A stretch of 35,484 nucleotides of DNA from Bacillota bacterium. Lineage in GTDB: Bacteria > Bacillota > Sulfobacillia > Sulfobacillales > Sulfobacillaceae. The stretch is from positions 1-35,484 of the forward strand of contig JAKBWA010000045.1 of assembly GCA_021841025.1 (NCBI GenBank). The letters are read 5' to 3'. The number at the start of each line of letters is the position of its first letter. The stretch's first letter is position 1. The notes under the pieces were generated by a model. That model saw nothing but the letters and a program-made list of their open reading frames with translations, was not told where the DNA came from and searched no databases. The translations under genes were made by a program, and so were the position numbers. This document shows, in pieces, positions 1 through 9,069 of this stretch.

Positions 1-239
1 ACATGAAATTCGCACTCACCATAAACGGCGCGGCTCGTCGTCAGTGTTCCCTCTTAGACCGGAGATAGACTAAAACCCCTCAAGAAACCGCTATTTCTAG
101 GTGAAAACCCTTAACCTGACAGCATTGGGTTAATGCCCCCTAATTTCTATCAAATCTTACTATTTACCTCACACACATACACAAGCGATGCCCTTTTTCT
201 CTTGTTTTGAATAGATTGGACACTGGGATTCGAACCCAA

Positions 240-1922
240 TCAGGGTGCTGTGCTATCAATGCCATAAAGTCGATAGGAGGTACCATCAACGTTGTTAAAT
301 TGACGGATGAGATGAACCCATGATACTTTACCGTACCACATTGTGGGATAGTATCTGTTGATGTCAACAAGATGGCCCGCGGCTCCAGTGGGTTGTGGGA
401 CTAAGAACGCCGAGGCACGTCCTCGTGGATTAAGAAGAATGGATTTGTAGTCGTAGTCCGAGGTAATAATAAATTGCCTGGGATTATTGACTTGGATGAC
501 AACAGGGACACCAGTGGTAAAATCATCCGTCAATACGATCATATGGGGATGGTGGTTCATGAACCGAATTAGTGCTAGGCTTCCTGGGGTTATTGATGTC
601 ATGCTTTTATTCTCCAGTGCCATACGGACAATGGCGCCGTCTGGACTTCCCAATTGCGAAGTTTGAAGAGCATAGTAAGTTCCGAAGGATCCTGAGAGCA
701 AAAGCAATGTGATGAGACCCCATCCAAGAAACGGCCGCTTTATCAGGCGGGGAAATATATGGGCAATTTTGGCCGCAATATAACACACTAGTACGAATCC
801 AGTAGGGATGTAATAAATGAAGTAGCGGTCCCATGGAGCCAGATTTCCCTTGAGAAGAAGGGTAAAGTCCAGCAATAGAGGCCCGATAAGTCCTCCTAAC
901 ACGACAGGAACAAAAGTGTCTGAACCGCGTCTTCCTAGCAAGAAAATGCCCATCGCAATTCCGAGTATTAGTGGCCAGAAGAACAACGTGAAATGGCTGA
1001 TATATAGTAACGAATTGATGGGATGAGACATTTCGTGCGTTCGTATGTACTGTTCGTATCCGCTTAACTTGGTTTGCGCAATGTTACTGTATGTGCCGTC
1101 AAGGAAATAAAACGGGTTTTTCATGATAAGCCAATTGAAATACAGCCATAGAGCCCCACCTGCCGTCAGGGGAGCCAGCAAAAGAATGCCGGTACCCCGA
1201 ATTACCGACCATGACTCCCGGCCTATGATTTGCGAGATGGCTACTCCCAACGCCACCATGATACCAAATGGTATGGCTTCATATCGGACACCGAGGCCCA
1301 CCACAAGCCAAAACGCTGCGGAGGTGAGAGCCTTGAGGGAACCAACTTGAAGATAGGTAAAAACGCCGTAATAAGTTGCGATAACACAGGCAGCCAACAT
1401 GCCGTCCGTCATGCCGTTGGCACTATACAAGAGAATCATGGGATTAAGCATATATATGAGAACCATACCCGTCCGCCATGGTTGGGGAATGTTGAATCGT
1501 ATTAAGAGTTTGGTTAGATAGTATGTGCCAATCCCGGAAAACAACGCACTCACAGGAATACCGGCGATGCCTTCGCGTACCAATTGAGGCCATAGTGGGT
1601 AAAAGACGACAATGGGTAGAGATAGAATGCTCGATAAAGGGGTCCACACGAATCCGATTGCACCTAAATGAGGGTCCCGGCTCCATAAAACAAAAAAAGC
1701 GTGGGCAACCCGCGATACCGCATCATAGGACATGTAATGAAGATGCAAGGTTAGGTAGGCACCTAGTGCCAGTCCAAGAACAAAAGCACTGAATCCTAGC
1801 CATTTTGCGTCGTTGGACATTGTTTGCGTTTGAAGCGGTATTGGCGCAAGACCTCGTGAACGTGAATTCACAAAGTCTTTTTGAATGGCGTTCTGGTGCG
1901 TCGTCATGATCTCCAAATTCAT
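240..1922 (-). CDS. Polytopic membrane glycosyltransferase-like protein (PMT/ArnT type)
   Basis: A 560-residue integral membrane protein with about ten hydrophobic segments and a short C-terminal extracytoplasmic part. The layout (first loop with FVWTPL-type residues, repeated aromatic/Pro-rich membrane helices, a WDRYFIYYIP segment late in the protein) resembles C-type lipid-phosphate-sugar-dependent glycosyltransferases of the PMT/ArnT group, but I see no decisive catalytic motif, so the substrate is unknown. The start at 1922 is chosen because a perfect GGAGG lies 8 bases upstream (1931-1935); the open frame extends 40 codons further without a comparable site. It is divergent from the secreted glycosidase at 2305 and shares its intergenic region, which suggests a joint role in surface or exopolysaccharide glycan metabolism. 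The glycosyltransferase call is an inference from topology; an unrelated polytopic membrane protein is possible. Confidence 0.6.
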   Translation of the reverse strand: MNLEIMTTHQNAIQKDFVNSRSRGLAPIPLQTQTMSNDAKWLGFSAFVLGLALGAYLTLHLHYMSYDAVSRVAHAFFVLWSRDPHLGAIGFVWTPLSSILSLPIVVFYPLWPQLVREGIAGIPVSALFSGIGTYYLTKLLIRFNIPQPWRTGMVLIYMLNPMILLYSANGMTDGMLAACVIATYYGVFTYLQVGSLKALTSAAFWLVVGLGVRYEAIPFGIMVALGVAISQIIGRESWSVIRGTGILLLAPLTAGGALWLYFNWLIMKNPFYFLDGTYSNIAQTKLSGYEQYIRTHEMSHPINSLLYISHFTLFFWPLILGIAMGIFLLGRRGSDTFVPVVLGGLIGPLLLDFTLLLKGNLAPWDRYFIYYIPTGFVLVCYIAAKIAHIFPRLIKRPFLGWGLITLLLLSGSFGTYYALQTSQLGSPDGAIVRMALENKSMTSITPGSLALIRFMNHHPHMIVLTDDFTTGVPVVIQVNNPRQFIITSDYDYKSILLNPRGRASAFLVPQPTGAAGHLVDINRYYPTMWYGKVSWVHLIRQFNNVDGTSYRLYGIDSTAP

Positions 1923-2056
1923 ATGGTTTACCTCCAAATGCGTTACCATCATGGTAAAATTTTTTGGCAGATTTTTCAGTCTCATCTGCAGTCTCATCGA
2001 AGGCTCGGTTGTTGCCAGCGCGAGACAAATTGGAGTTCGCAAATGGTTCTTAAATT

Positions 2057-2086
2057 TTGCTTTGTGTTACGTTATGACGGTACGAT
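2057..2086 (+). promoter_or_regulatory. Putative sigma-A promoter of the riboswitch-glycosidase transcript
   Basis: TTGCTT at 2057-2062 and TACGAT at 2081-2086 are separated by 18 bases. The predicted transcription start, about 2093, is just before the first base of the cyclic di-GMP aptamer. The hexamers are moderate matches only. Confidence 0.4.
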
Positions 2087-2103
2087 GCGGTTAACCAAGG
2101 TTT

Positions 2104-2202
2104 CGCGCTCAGAGCAAAGCCACCGAGAGGTGGCGACGCAAAGCCACGGGCCCATGAAATCAAGAATCGTGATGCATATGGGTAGCCGGGTTGCCGAGAA
2201 GC
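2104..2202 (+). promoter_or_regulatory. Cyclic di-GMP class I riboswitch (GEMM-I)
   Basis: The aptamer has the GEMM-I hallmarks in order: GAGCAAA at 2112-2118, a P2 stem GCCACC/GGTGGC closed by a GAGA GNRA tetraloop (2119-2134), the conserved GACGCAAAGCC (2135-2145), a P3 arm with GCCCAT pairing ATGGGT, and the closing GTAGCCGGGTTGCC (2182-2195). This family binds cyclic di-GMP between P2 and P3 and controls surface, motility and exopolysaccharide genes. It lies about 100 bases upstream of the secreted glycosidase start at 2305. The segment in between can form short hairpins (for example GCCT/AGGC near 2230-2241) but has no clear U-run, so I cannot say whether the switch is ON or OFF or whether it acts on transcription or translation. 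Confidence 0.9.
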
Positions 2203-2304
2203 CGAGTGAGGCAAGTAGTCTTTATAGAGCCTAGTAAGGCTTACTGTCTCATAATTCGCTGAACGCGTTTCCATGGAATTGTATTCCAAGGGAGCACGAA
2301 TCAA

Positions 2305-4434
2305 ATGCGAGTGTTTCACTCAGTGCTTAATTCCATTCGCTGGTCTTTTGCCCGAAAAATGCTTGCGGGCATGACCATAGGATTATTAGGAACCGCGACC
2401 ATACGATTTCTACCGCCGGTTTTGAACACCGTTGCCCAGCCCATTATTCCCGTGCCAGCGGTTACTGGTATTTCTGTCACCCCATCAATGTTTGGGGCCA
2501 ATGTGAGTGGGTGGGATCCATGGATGCTCAGTCCGTCAGGCGTATCTGCCATCAAGTCGATGGGATTCACTGTGCAGCAATTCCCCAATTGTCCTTGGAT
2601 CTATAACTGGTCCACGAATCAAAGTCTCAATGGCGGAAAATGGTATCCGATTCCCGTCTCCTTAAACCAATGGAGCCAGGAACTGACACAAACCCACAAT
2701 ACTGGACTTTATATCGTTCCTTATGGATTTAATCGCTCTGGTACCGGCGGGGCTACGGTTTCGAGTGTCCAGAATCTTACAGAATACATTGTTCAGCATC
2801 ATGAGCCCATCTCCGCCATGGTCATCGGTTCCGAGCAATACGGAAGTTGGGCTCAAAATCTTCACCATCGGCAAACTGCGTTGCGCTATGCGCAACTGTC
2901 CGTGAAAATGGCTCAAGCCATTCACGCTATTGATCCGGCGATGAAAGTGGGCGTCGATTATGAGTTGCCCGCTAATATTACTCAGGCTGACTTTAAGAGT
3001 ACATTATGGAATAAAACCGTTATTTCCATGACCGCCCCTTACGTTCAGTTCGTCAGCGTTCACATCTATCCCTTGAATCAGGTGCAATCCAATGTTTCGT
3101 TGCTCCAAAGTTTGTACGCCGAATTGGCATCCGATATGCGTTACGTCAACCAGCAAGTCCAACAGTTCAGCGGGAGCTCTGGGAATCACCTCGCGCTCTG
3201 GGTCACGGAGTTCAACCCTTATGGGCTGGAAAGTGCTCAAAGTGTCCAACCCGTCTTCGGGGCCGCGTTGGTGCAAAGCTATCTGGAAATGATGAGTTTG
3301 GGCGCCAAGCAAGTGGATTGGTGGGCAATGTACGGAGACGCCCACATTCCGCAGTCACCGGGGAGTATTGCCACCAATACACCTTTGGCAACCGGTTCGC
3401 AGGCCACTTTTGCCAGCAACGGGTTGGCTAGCGAAGCGATTGCCCCGCAGCCGCAGCCCGAGAATAGTCTGTATTCTACGGGTGTTGCTTACAGGCAGAT
3501 GATGCAGTTAATCGGGCGTGGGGCGACGCTCTTCGTCGATTCACCGCTTTATCACACGTATCATGTTTTTGCGGCACGCATTCGGCACCAAAACTCGGAA
3601 GACTGGATTGTCATCAATGACAGCCATCATACAGCCACTGTGACGGTGTCAGGACAACAACACTCTCTTGCTTCGGCGGCTATGACCATATTCTCTGGTG
3701 TTCTCCCATCGTCCACTCCGCAAGTGTCGGGTGTTCCTGTTCATTCGCCCACAATTCTTACCAGCGCCCAGTGGAACGCTCATACCCACCAGTTAACCAT
3801 CACGGGCCAAGGATTTGGTGTGACACCGTCATCCGGTTCTCCAGCTCCCGGACAAGGGATTGACCAATCCCGGCTGATGGTGACTGATAACACGAGTACA
3901 GCAAACTACGGATGGGCTTTTCCCGGGGTAAACACCGATTGGTACGGGATCACCCCTGTGACATGGTCTAACACGTCCATTGTTCTAAAACTCGATGGAC
4001 CGATGCCGAATTCCGGCGACTCGCTCCATGTGAGCTGGTGGAACCCTATCGGCTTCATGGATGTTCCAACTCATCAAATTCCTGTCAGGTGGATTCCGTC
4101 GTCTCCGATACAGCCGGTAGCCTCGATTGCCATATCCAGCGCCACATACTCGCCGACCACGCGTATATTAACAATATTGGGCAATAATCTGGGCAGTTTG
4201 CCCCAAACTGTAGCCGCACGCGGAGGAGGTTATGACCAGGAAGATTTTGCGATCTTAATTCGGGGATCCAACATTCAGTACGGATACGAGGGTAACAACG
4301 ACTGGTATGGCGTGGTGATCAAGCAATGGACCTCGTCGAAGATTGTTGCCGAATTAGTTACGCCACCTGCGGCCGGTCAACCCGTACAAGTGACGTGGAT
4401 AGCCACTAACCAGAGTATCATTGCCTCGTCCTGA
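2305..4434 (+). CDS. Secreted or anchored clan GH-A-like glycosidase with two C-terminal IPT/TIG-like repeats
   Basis: A 709-residue exported protein. Residues 17-35 form a hydrophobic export signal or anchor after a basic N-terminus. Residues about 55-400 look like a (beta/alpha)8 glycosidase of clan GH-A (arabinofuranosidase/GH39-like): candidate acid/base Glu177 in GSEQYG, VHIYP at 252-256, candidate nucleophile Glu302 in WVTEFN. Residues about 405-465 resemble the beta-sandwich that often follows such barrels. Two related modules follow (about 487-579 and 612-700), each with LTI-type strands, a DWYG motif (545-548, 666-669) and a following Trp, like IPT/TIG immunoglobulin-like folds. The usual Asn before the acid/base Glu is Ser176. 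The start has AGGGAG about 10 bases upstream. A cyclic di-GMP riboswitch sits in the leader, so a role in remodelling exopolysaccharide is likely; the substrate is unknown. Confidence 0.7.
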   Translation: MRVFHSVLNSIRWSFARKMLAGMTIGLLGTATIRFLPPVLNTVAQPIIPVPAVTGISVTPSMFGANVSGWDPWMLSPSGVSAIKSMGFTVQQFPNCPWIYNWSTNQSLNGGKWYPIPVSLNQWSQELTQTHNTGLYIVPYGFNRSGTGGATVSSVQNLTEYIVQHHEPISAMVIGSEQYGSWAQNLHHRQTALRYAQLSVKMAQAIHAIDPAMKVGVDYELPANITQADFKSTLWNKTVISMTAPYVQFVSVHIYPLNQVQSNVSLLQSLYAELASDMRYVNQQVQQFSGSSGNHLALWVTEFNPYGLESAQSVQPVFGAALVQSYLEMMSLGAKQVDWWAMYGDAHIPQSPGSIATNTPLATGSQATFASNGLASEAIAPQPQPENSLYSTGVAYRQMMQLIGRGATLFVDSPLYHTYHVFAARIRHQNSEDWIVINDSHHTATVTVSGQQHSLASAAMTIFSGVLPSSTPQVSGVPVHSPTILTSAQWNAHTHQLTITGQGFGVTPSSGSPAPGQGIDQSRLMVTDNTSTANYGWAFPGVNTDWYGITPVTWSNTSIVLKLDGPMPNSGDSLHVSWWNPIGFMDVPTHQIPVRWIPSSPIQPVASIAISSATYSPTTRILTILGNNLGSLPQTVAARGGGYDQEDFAILIRGSNIQYGYEGNNDWYGVVIKQWTSSKIVAELVTPPAAGQPVQVTWIATNQSIIASS

Positions 4435-4479
4435 CCGAAGCGGGAACTTAATCCCACGAAACGAGGCATGATCAAACCG

Positions 4480-4547
4480 CCTGTCTGAAGTGTGACCACT
4501 TAAGAGCCGATCTGTCCCACGGATTGGCTCTTAAGACAACAGACAGG
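4480..4547. terminator. Bidirectional hairpin between convergent genes
   Basis: A near-perfect stem of CTTAAGAGCC (4499-4508) with GGCTCTTAAG (4526-4535) is flanked by a second arm, CCTGTCT (4480-4486) with AGACAGG (4541-4547). It lies between the convergent glycosidase and small membrane protein genes. There is no long U-run, so it may act as a barrier for both transcripts rather than as a classical terminator. Confidence 0.55.
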
Positions 4548-4551
4548 AGCC

Positions 4552-4815
4552 TTACTCTTTATCGGCGGTGCCAAACTGGTCAGGTAACGGTTTCTCGCCG
4601 AGATCAGACGTGATAGGCTTCTGGGGCACCTTTCGGGAGGTTAACACCACGTAAGCGGCTCCCACGCCCAAAAATATTATCAGAGGAGCCAGGTCTATAA
4701 GCCAAAAAATTACAATTACCAGAAACAATCCAATTGCCACAATGGCGACGCTATGTAAGACATGGCGTAATAGAGATGGTTTCTGAAGATGATCTGCCGT
4801 CGCTTTCTGTCTCAT
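4552..4815 (-). CDS. Small two-helix membrane protein downstream of the GT2 synthase
   Basis: An 87-residue protein with a basic N-terminus, two hydrophobic segments (about residues 21-42 and 44-59) and a polar C-terminal tail. It starts 2 bases after the stop of the glycosyltransferase gene, and its ribosome site (a GGGAGGGAGG run) lies inside the end of that gene, so the two are almost certainly co-translated. Small membrane partners are common next to processive GT2 synthases, where they may assist assembly or export; that role is only inferred here. I recognise no family. It is followed by the hairpin at 4480-4547. Confidence 0.7.
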   Translation of the reverse strand: MRQKATADHLQKPSLLRHVLHSVAIVAIGLFLVIVIFWLIDLAPLIIFLGVGAAYVVLTSRKVPQKPITSDLGEKPLPDQFGTADKE

Positions 4816-4817
4816 CG

Positions 4818-7025
4818 TTAACGGCCTCCCTCCCGACTAACAGCACTTGTTAATTTCGTTGGTCCAGCAAGTTTGTTCCAGTCGACTAACCCATGTTTGG
4901 TCTTTTCCCAGTGCGAGGGCCGGGTAACAAGCTGGATGAGAGCTTTCCACGAGGCTAGGGACATCATGCTCCAGTAAATCGGGGTGAGGATCGTGTAAGG
5001 CACGAGATCCCAGTGCCCGCGTTTGGCGGCACCCACACTATTGAGATAGGTGAAGGCGAAATTGCCCGCTAAGAGGTTCATCATCCCGAGATAGTAAATA
5101 CCGGGCGGGAATAGGTGCGGGATGATGCCCCAGTGGGTCATAAACCACAGTGAGGTGATAAACCAGTACAAAGGATTTAAGATAAACATTAAGGGAGTGC
5201 CTAAAATGGCCAGTTGGAAACCCCAGAAACCCTTACGTCCTAACTGCCGGCGGAGCTGAAGAGGATGGCGCATGTGCACGAGCCAGGTTTGCAAGTAACC
5301 CTTAATCCAGCGGGAGCGCTGTCTGATCCAGTTGACGAATTCGGAGTTGGCTTCCTCGTAAGTGATTGAATCAATGACTGCCGTCCGGTATCCAGCCTTG
5401 TGTAAACGAATTCCCAGATCGGCGTCTTCGGTGACGTTGTACGGATCCCAGGCTCCGATTTCTTTAAGCACCCGGGTGCGGAAGTGATTGGAGGTTCCAC
5501 CCAGTGGGATCGGCATGCCCGCGGCATGGAGGGCGGGGAGGAGCAAATCAAACCAGGCGCCGTATTCCGCCGTGAACCACCGGGTTAGAAGGTTTTGCCC
5601 TGCATTAAAATAGGATAACTTGGCTTGGACGCAGCCAAGGCGACTATCGCTTTGCTGAAAAGCCAGCAGCGCTTTCTTGAGTTGGGATGGATCAGGCAGG
5701 TCTTCGGCGTCATAGATTGTAATAAATTCTCCTTGGGCTCGTTGCAGTCCAAAGTTGCAGGCCTTGGGCTTGGTTCGGGGATCGGATACCGGAACCACCA
5801 CGATTTCGACAAAATGAGGAAGATGTGCCTGTCGGGCGGCGGTAATGGTTTCTACATCATCGTCTTCCAACAAAAGTTTGACATCGAGACGATCCGGAGG
5901 ATAATCCAGTTGTTGCAAGGCCTGAGCCATAACCGGAAGCACGGAGGCTTCATCGCGTGCCGGGATCAAAATGGTATACATGGGAAGATCCGAGTCCTTA
6001 AGCTGTTGCAAATCTTCCGGAGTAAAGCTGAGGTCATTGTTGGATTTTGTGCCTTTGTTAATAATCCACAACCGATGAACGACTAAAATGGCGTAACACA
6101 GAATCAATAGGCTGCTTGTCACCGACAATGCCGTTACGGGATGCCATATCGTGACGACCGCCAAAAACAGGATGGTGAGGACAAGGGCGAGAGTTTGTCT
6201 AGGGGTCAGAGTCCGGATGGCGGAGTTGTCCGGACTCGTGGTGAAAAGATGCGAGCGGCTTATTGTCAGATCTTGTTCCTGATAGTGGCGGGCCAGTTGG
6301 GCGGCAATGTCCCTTTGTCCCGTTACCGTGACGGTTATGCGTTTGGCGGTTTTTGCTCCTAGGGACATGGGCCCTCGGTTGTCAAAGGGATTGGCGACAG
6401 CGACTACGATTTCCTTTAACGTATCGCTGACGGGGACCATGGCATATTGTCTCCATTCATCTTTCGTCATCAGTGACCAAATGGCATTGAGAGTATGATC
6501 ATCATGAGACGGATTGTCTAGCAGATTTGTTACGGGTATGCTTGTTTGTTCGCCCAGCACGTTTGCCACCTGCCAGGAATTTAGGGCTTTGATCGAGAGG
6601 CAGATTTGCCCGAGTGTACCCCCTTGCCGATTTTGAATTTCGAGAGCGCGGTTCAGCAGATGAGGACTCAGACCATATTTGTTGACCGCGATATCGCCGA
6701 AGAGTGGCCGATTGTCGCCAGGGGAACCGTAAACCTTCCATTGGGCTACCAGTAGGTTCGCCAGAACTGTTCGGTAGATACGAACGGGGCCTAAACGATC
6801 GAGCAGGGCCCAGGCTGCAGGGGAAAGGGGTTCGGCCGCAGCGACCCACAAGCAGCCATCTTCTCGGCGAAAGGGCAGAATCCCGGCATCTCGGGCCTGA
6901 TCTGGTTTTAGTAAGAATGCTGCGGAGAGGTCAATGTCTTCGACAGCGGTGCCCCGAGGATGATTGTCTGTGGCCAAGGTGATGGCGGGAACTTGACTCC
7001 AAAGTTCTATCGGACTAACACTCAC
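4818..7025 (-). CDS. Membrane GT2 polysaccharide synthase with N-terminal MshEN-type cyclic di-GMP-binding region
   Basis: A 735-residue fusion. Residues about 30-250 match the T2SSE_N/MshEN architecture: two copies of the A-x-LP...L-x-VA...P subdomain (about 32-105 and 178-248) flank two consecutive 24-residue-like MshEN motifs, LFGDIAV..G.....LNRALEIQ (108-131) and TLGQICLS...LNSWQVANVLGEQ (137-160). Two membrane helices follow (about 277-322), then a GT2 domain (about 348-590) with the nucleotide-sugar DAED (439-442), TED (532-534) and the RQRSRW acceptor motif (568-573) of processive synthases, then more membrane helices. MshEN motifs bind cyclic di-GMP in MshE and NfrB-type enzymes, so allosteric control of polymer synthesis is the likely design. 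The first motif has Pro-Leu-Phe-Gly instead of the usual Arg-Leu-Gly, so binding may be altered. The GTG start has GAGGGA about 7 bases upstream. It lies 153 bases after the exosortase gene. Confidence 0.85.
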   Translation of the reverse strand: MSVSPIELWSQVPAITLATDNHPRGTAVEDIDLSAAFLLKPDQARDAGILPFRREDGCLWVAAAEPLSPAAWALLDRLGPVRIYRTVLANLLVAQWKVYGSPGDNRPLFGDIAVNKYGLSPHLLNRALEIQNRQGGTLGQICLSIKALNSWQVANVLGEQTSIPVTNLLDNPSHDDHTLNAIWSLMTKDEWRQYAMVPVSDTLKEIVVAVANPFDNRGPMSLGAKTAKRITVTVTGQRDIAAQLARHYQEQDLTISRSHLFTTSPDNSAIRTLTPRQTLALVLTILFLAVVTIWHPVTALSVTSSLLILCYAILVVHRLWIINKGTKSNNDLSFTPEDLQQLKDSDLPMYTILIPARDEASVLPVMAQALQQLDYPPDRLDVKLLLEDDDVETITAARQAHLPHFVEIVVVPVSDPRTKPKACNFGLQRAQGEFITIYDAEDLPDPSQLKKALLAFQQSDSRLGCVQAKLSYFNAGQNLLTRWFTAEYGAWFDLLLPALHAAGMPIPLGGTSNHFRTRVLKEIGAWDPYNVTEDADLGIRLHKAGYRTAVIDSITYEEANSEFVNWIRQRSRWIKGYLQTWLVHMRHPLQLRRQLGRKGFWGFQLAILGTPLMFILNPLYWFITSLWFMTHWGIIPHLFPPGIYYLGMMNLLAGNFAFTYLNSVGAAKRGHWDLVPYTILTPIYWSMMSLASWKALIQLVTRPSHWEKTKHGLVDWNKLAGPTKLTSAVSREGGR

Positions 7026-7178
7026 GAGGATTCCCTCATTTCGTTAATTTTTAGAGATCCTGCGACAGCGCAAGACCGGCGGATTGCCAAATGTTTGACA
7101 ACCTACATGACCCCGTACGCCAATGAAGAGAGGTGATGGGTCTGAATGATCTGAAACCATCTCACATCGTGAAATGTG

Positions 7179-8810
7179 TTACGTTTGTGCCGGAGTTTTG
7201 AGGCTTTGGTGAAAAATTTTCCGGGCAATAGCAATCAAAGTGGTGCGTGTTTTCAACAGTGTGGGGCTCCAATGGCCCTGGGAAGCTGGTGCCACCATGG
7301 ATTGAACCACTGACAACGGTTCCATGGACGACTGGGTGCCGAATCCCTTGGGGAGAGAAGGCTTGTTCCCGGGAAACGCCGCAATTGACCAGCGCATATA
7401 TCGAATGTGCCCGTGCACGGTGACCGCATCACTCCATTCGATATCCACATAGGTTGAGCGGGCGCCTCCGACATAATTTGGGGGCAGTGTAACGCCGTAA
7501 GCGGTGGCAATGACCCCGGGTACTAACTGAAATGATTGTACGGCGCTCAAAGAGTCACCATGGTACAAAAGACAGGCATGAAATCCGTACGTCGCCAGTT
7601 TGGTGGCGGACGGCGTACTCCACATCTCGACCAATGCTTGACCGGTCCCTGATTGCATGGAGTACATATCGGCTTGAGTGGCCGAACCTAAACCCAAAAC
7701 CGAGGATTCGTTGGCGTAATAGACTGGGGTTTGGATAAATGCTGTCAATCGTGGCAGAAAGGTTCGGGGGTTAAAAACCGGTACGGACGATGGATTGCCG
7801 AAAGATCCCTCCGGCAGGGAGAACAGTGGCCACAGCAGCAAAAAGATGATTCCGGCCAAAATCACCGCACTTCCCATTCGCCCCCACTCCGGTTTTCTGA
7901 GATGAACGGCGGAAGATACGGGTGGAATCGTCAAGCCAAAGGGCCGGCACAATAGCATAAGAGCTGCCGCCAGAATGGCAAACAGCAAAAAACCAAGAAC
8001 GGGATGAATGTAGGAAAAAGTGATGCCAGGACCTATGATGTGGACCGAAAGAACGATAACAGCCAGACGAATCCAATTAATAATGAGAGCTCCGATGAGT
8101 GCAATGAGGCTAATTAGAATTTTGTTGCGGAGACTTCCTTTGAAGGCGAACCACAAAACCGGAATCACAATAGCCGAACCCAACAGGCTGTCCGCTCCGC
8201 TGCAAGCCTGAGCCACAACGACCAAAACGGGACGGCTGTGGTACCAAACGGAGAAGGTTCCGGCCGGCAAAGAGGGGGCCAGCCACTGAACATGATGAGA
8301 AAGAAAGGTCAAAACGCCTACGGCCCAGTGGACCAGCACATTTTGGGTGGCGTTGGCCAGAGCTTGAAAAATGGGTGGCCAGACCAACAGTAGATAGGTT
8401 AGAGGAGCCAGAATAGCTCTTGTGGCTGCCAAGCCCCAAAATAGCCAACTCATCGCTAAAATCCAAAATGGCCATAACAACAAACCGGCATGGTTGTGAA
8501 CGAAGAGAGCCGGCCACCTTTCAGGCGCTAAAACCAGTGCCGTTCCGGTAATGATGGCCAGCATGCCTCCCAATATCAGGTTGATCTCGCCGTCGTCCGG
8601 TTGCAGAGGATCGCCAGAAAGGATATTCCATAGGGCCCATCCTAATGCAATAATCGGAATCCAGATGAGGTCGGCAATCGGTGTGTCAGCCAGCAAATTG
8701 TTCCATAAGGGACTGGCATAGGCCAGAAGCGGAACGACAGAAACGATCATCCATAATATCCAATATGCCGACAGTCGAGTCATGACGCCGGATTTTCCGA
8801 TATCAGTCAC
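7179..8810 (-). CDS. Exosortase/archaeosortase-family transpeptidase with a C-terminal extracytoplasmic domain
   Basis: A 543-residue polytopic protein. The exosortase core spans about residues 15-290 with the full catalytic set: Cys203 in ACSGADSL, Arg248 in NWIRLA and His269 in YIHPVLG, each next to a membrane helix. Exosortases cleave C-terminal PEP-CTERM-type tails of exported proteins and are typically found with exopolysaccharide genes. After another helix (about 308-325) comes a roughly 200-residue soluble region with an HACLLYHG segment that weakly recalls the EpsI-type domain fused to or encoded beside some exosortases. The GTG start has GAGGAGG about 7 bases upstream. The gene lies directly downstream of a gene for a small protein with a matching sorting tail and upstream of the GT2 synthase, the expected context. 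The length exceeds that of most exosortases because of the C-terminal domain. Confidence 0.88.
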   Translation of the reverse strand: MTDIGKSGVMTRLSAYWILWMIVSVVPLLAYASPLWNNLLADTPIADLIWIPIIALGWALWNILSGDPLQPDDGEINLILGGMLAIITGTALVLAPERWPALFVHNHAGLLLWPFWILAMSWLFWGLAATRAILAPLTYLLLVWPPIFQALANATQNVLVHWAVGVLTFLSHHVQWLAPSLPAGTFSVWYHSRPVLVVVAQACSGADSLLGSAIVIPVLWFAFKGSLRNKILISLIALIGALIINWIRLAVIVLSVHIIGPGITFSYIHPVLGFLLFAILAAALMLLCRPFGLTIPPVSSAVHLRKPEWGRMGSAVILAGIIFLLLWPLFSLPEGSFGNPSSVPVFNPRTFLPRLTAFIQTPVYYANESSVLGLGSATQADMYSMQSGTGQALVEMWSTPSATKLATYGFHACLLYHGDSLSAVQSFQLVPGVIATAYGVTLPPNYVGGARSTYVDIEWSDAVTVHGHIRYMRWSIAAFPGNKPSLPKGFGTQSSMEPLSVVQSMVAPASQGHWSPTLLKTRTTLIAIARKIFHQSLKTPAQT

Positions 8811-9011
8811 GCCAAGTCCTCCTCTAAGACACTATGCCTAACATTTGAGTCCATGCTATGGCAAGGCACTGCCCTCCGACAGTCCCGCTGACGGTCTCAA
8901 GCTGGGTATCAAGGAGAGATAGCGTGTTTGTTTCGTGAACGCCACTGCGAAGGACAAAAGCAAGAAGCCAGGCCCAGGCCAGGTGCCAAGCGCACGGCGG
9001 GGAACGCATTG

Positions 9012-9052
9012 AAAAAGAAAAGCCCGCGAATCTCAATGATTTCGCAGGCCTT
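9012..9052 (-). terminator. Rho-independent terminator after the exosortase-substrate gene
   Basis: Read on the minus strand, a stem of GCCTGCGAAATC with a GATTCGCGGGC partner and a four-base loop is followed by TTTTCTTTTT. It is placed 18 bases after the stop of the sorting-tail protein, which separates that highly expressible gene from the exosortase transcript. Confidence 0.85.
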
Positions 9053-9069
9053 GGAAGGGGGCGGGATAT

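Noticed and set aside
8824-9036. A 70-codon minus-strand frame between the sorting-tail gene and the exosortase
   Set aside because: It runs through the terminator hairpin and lacks a ribosome site.
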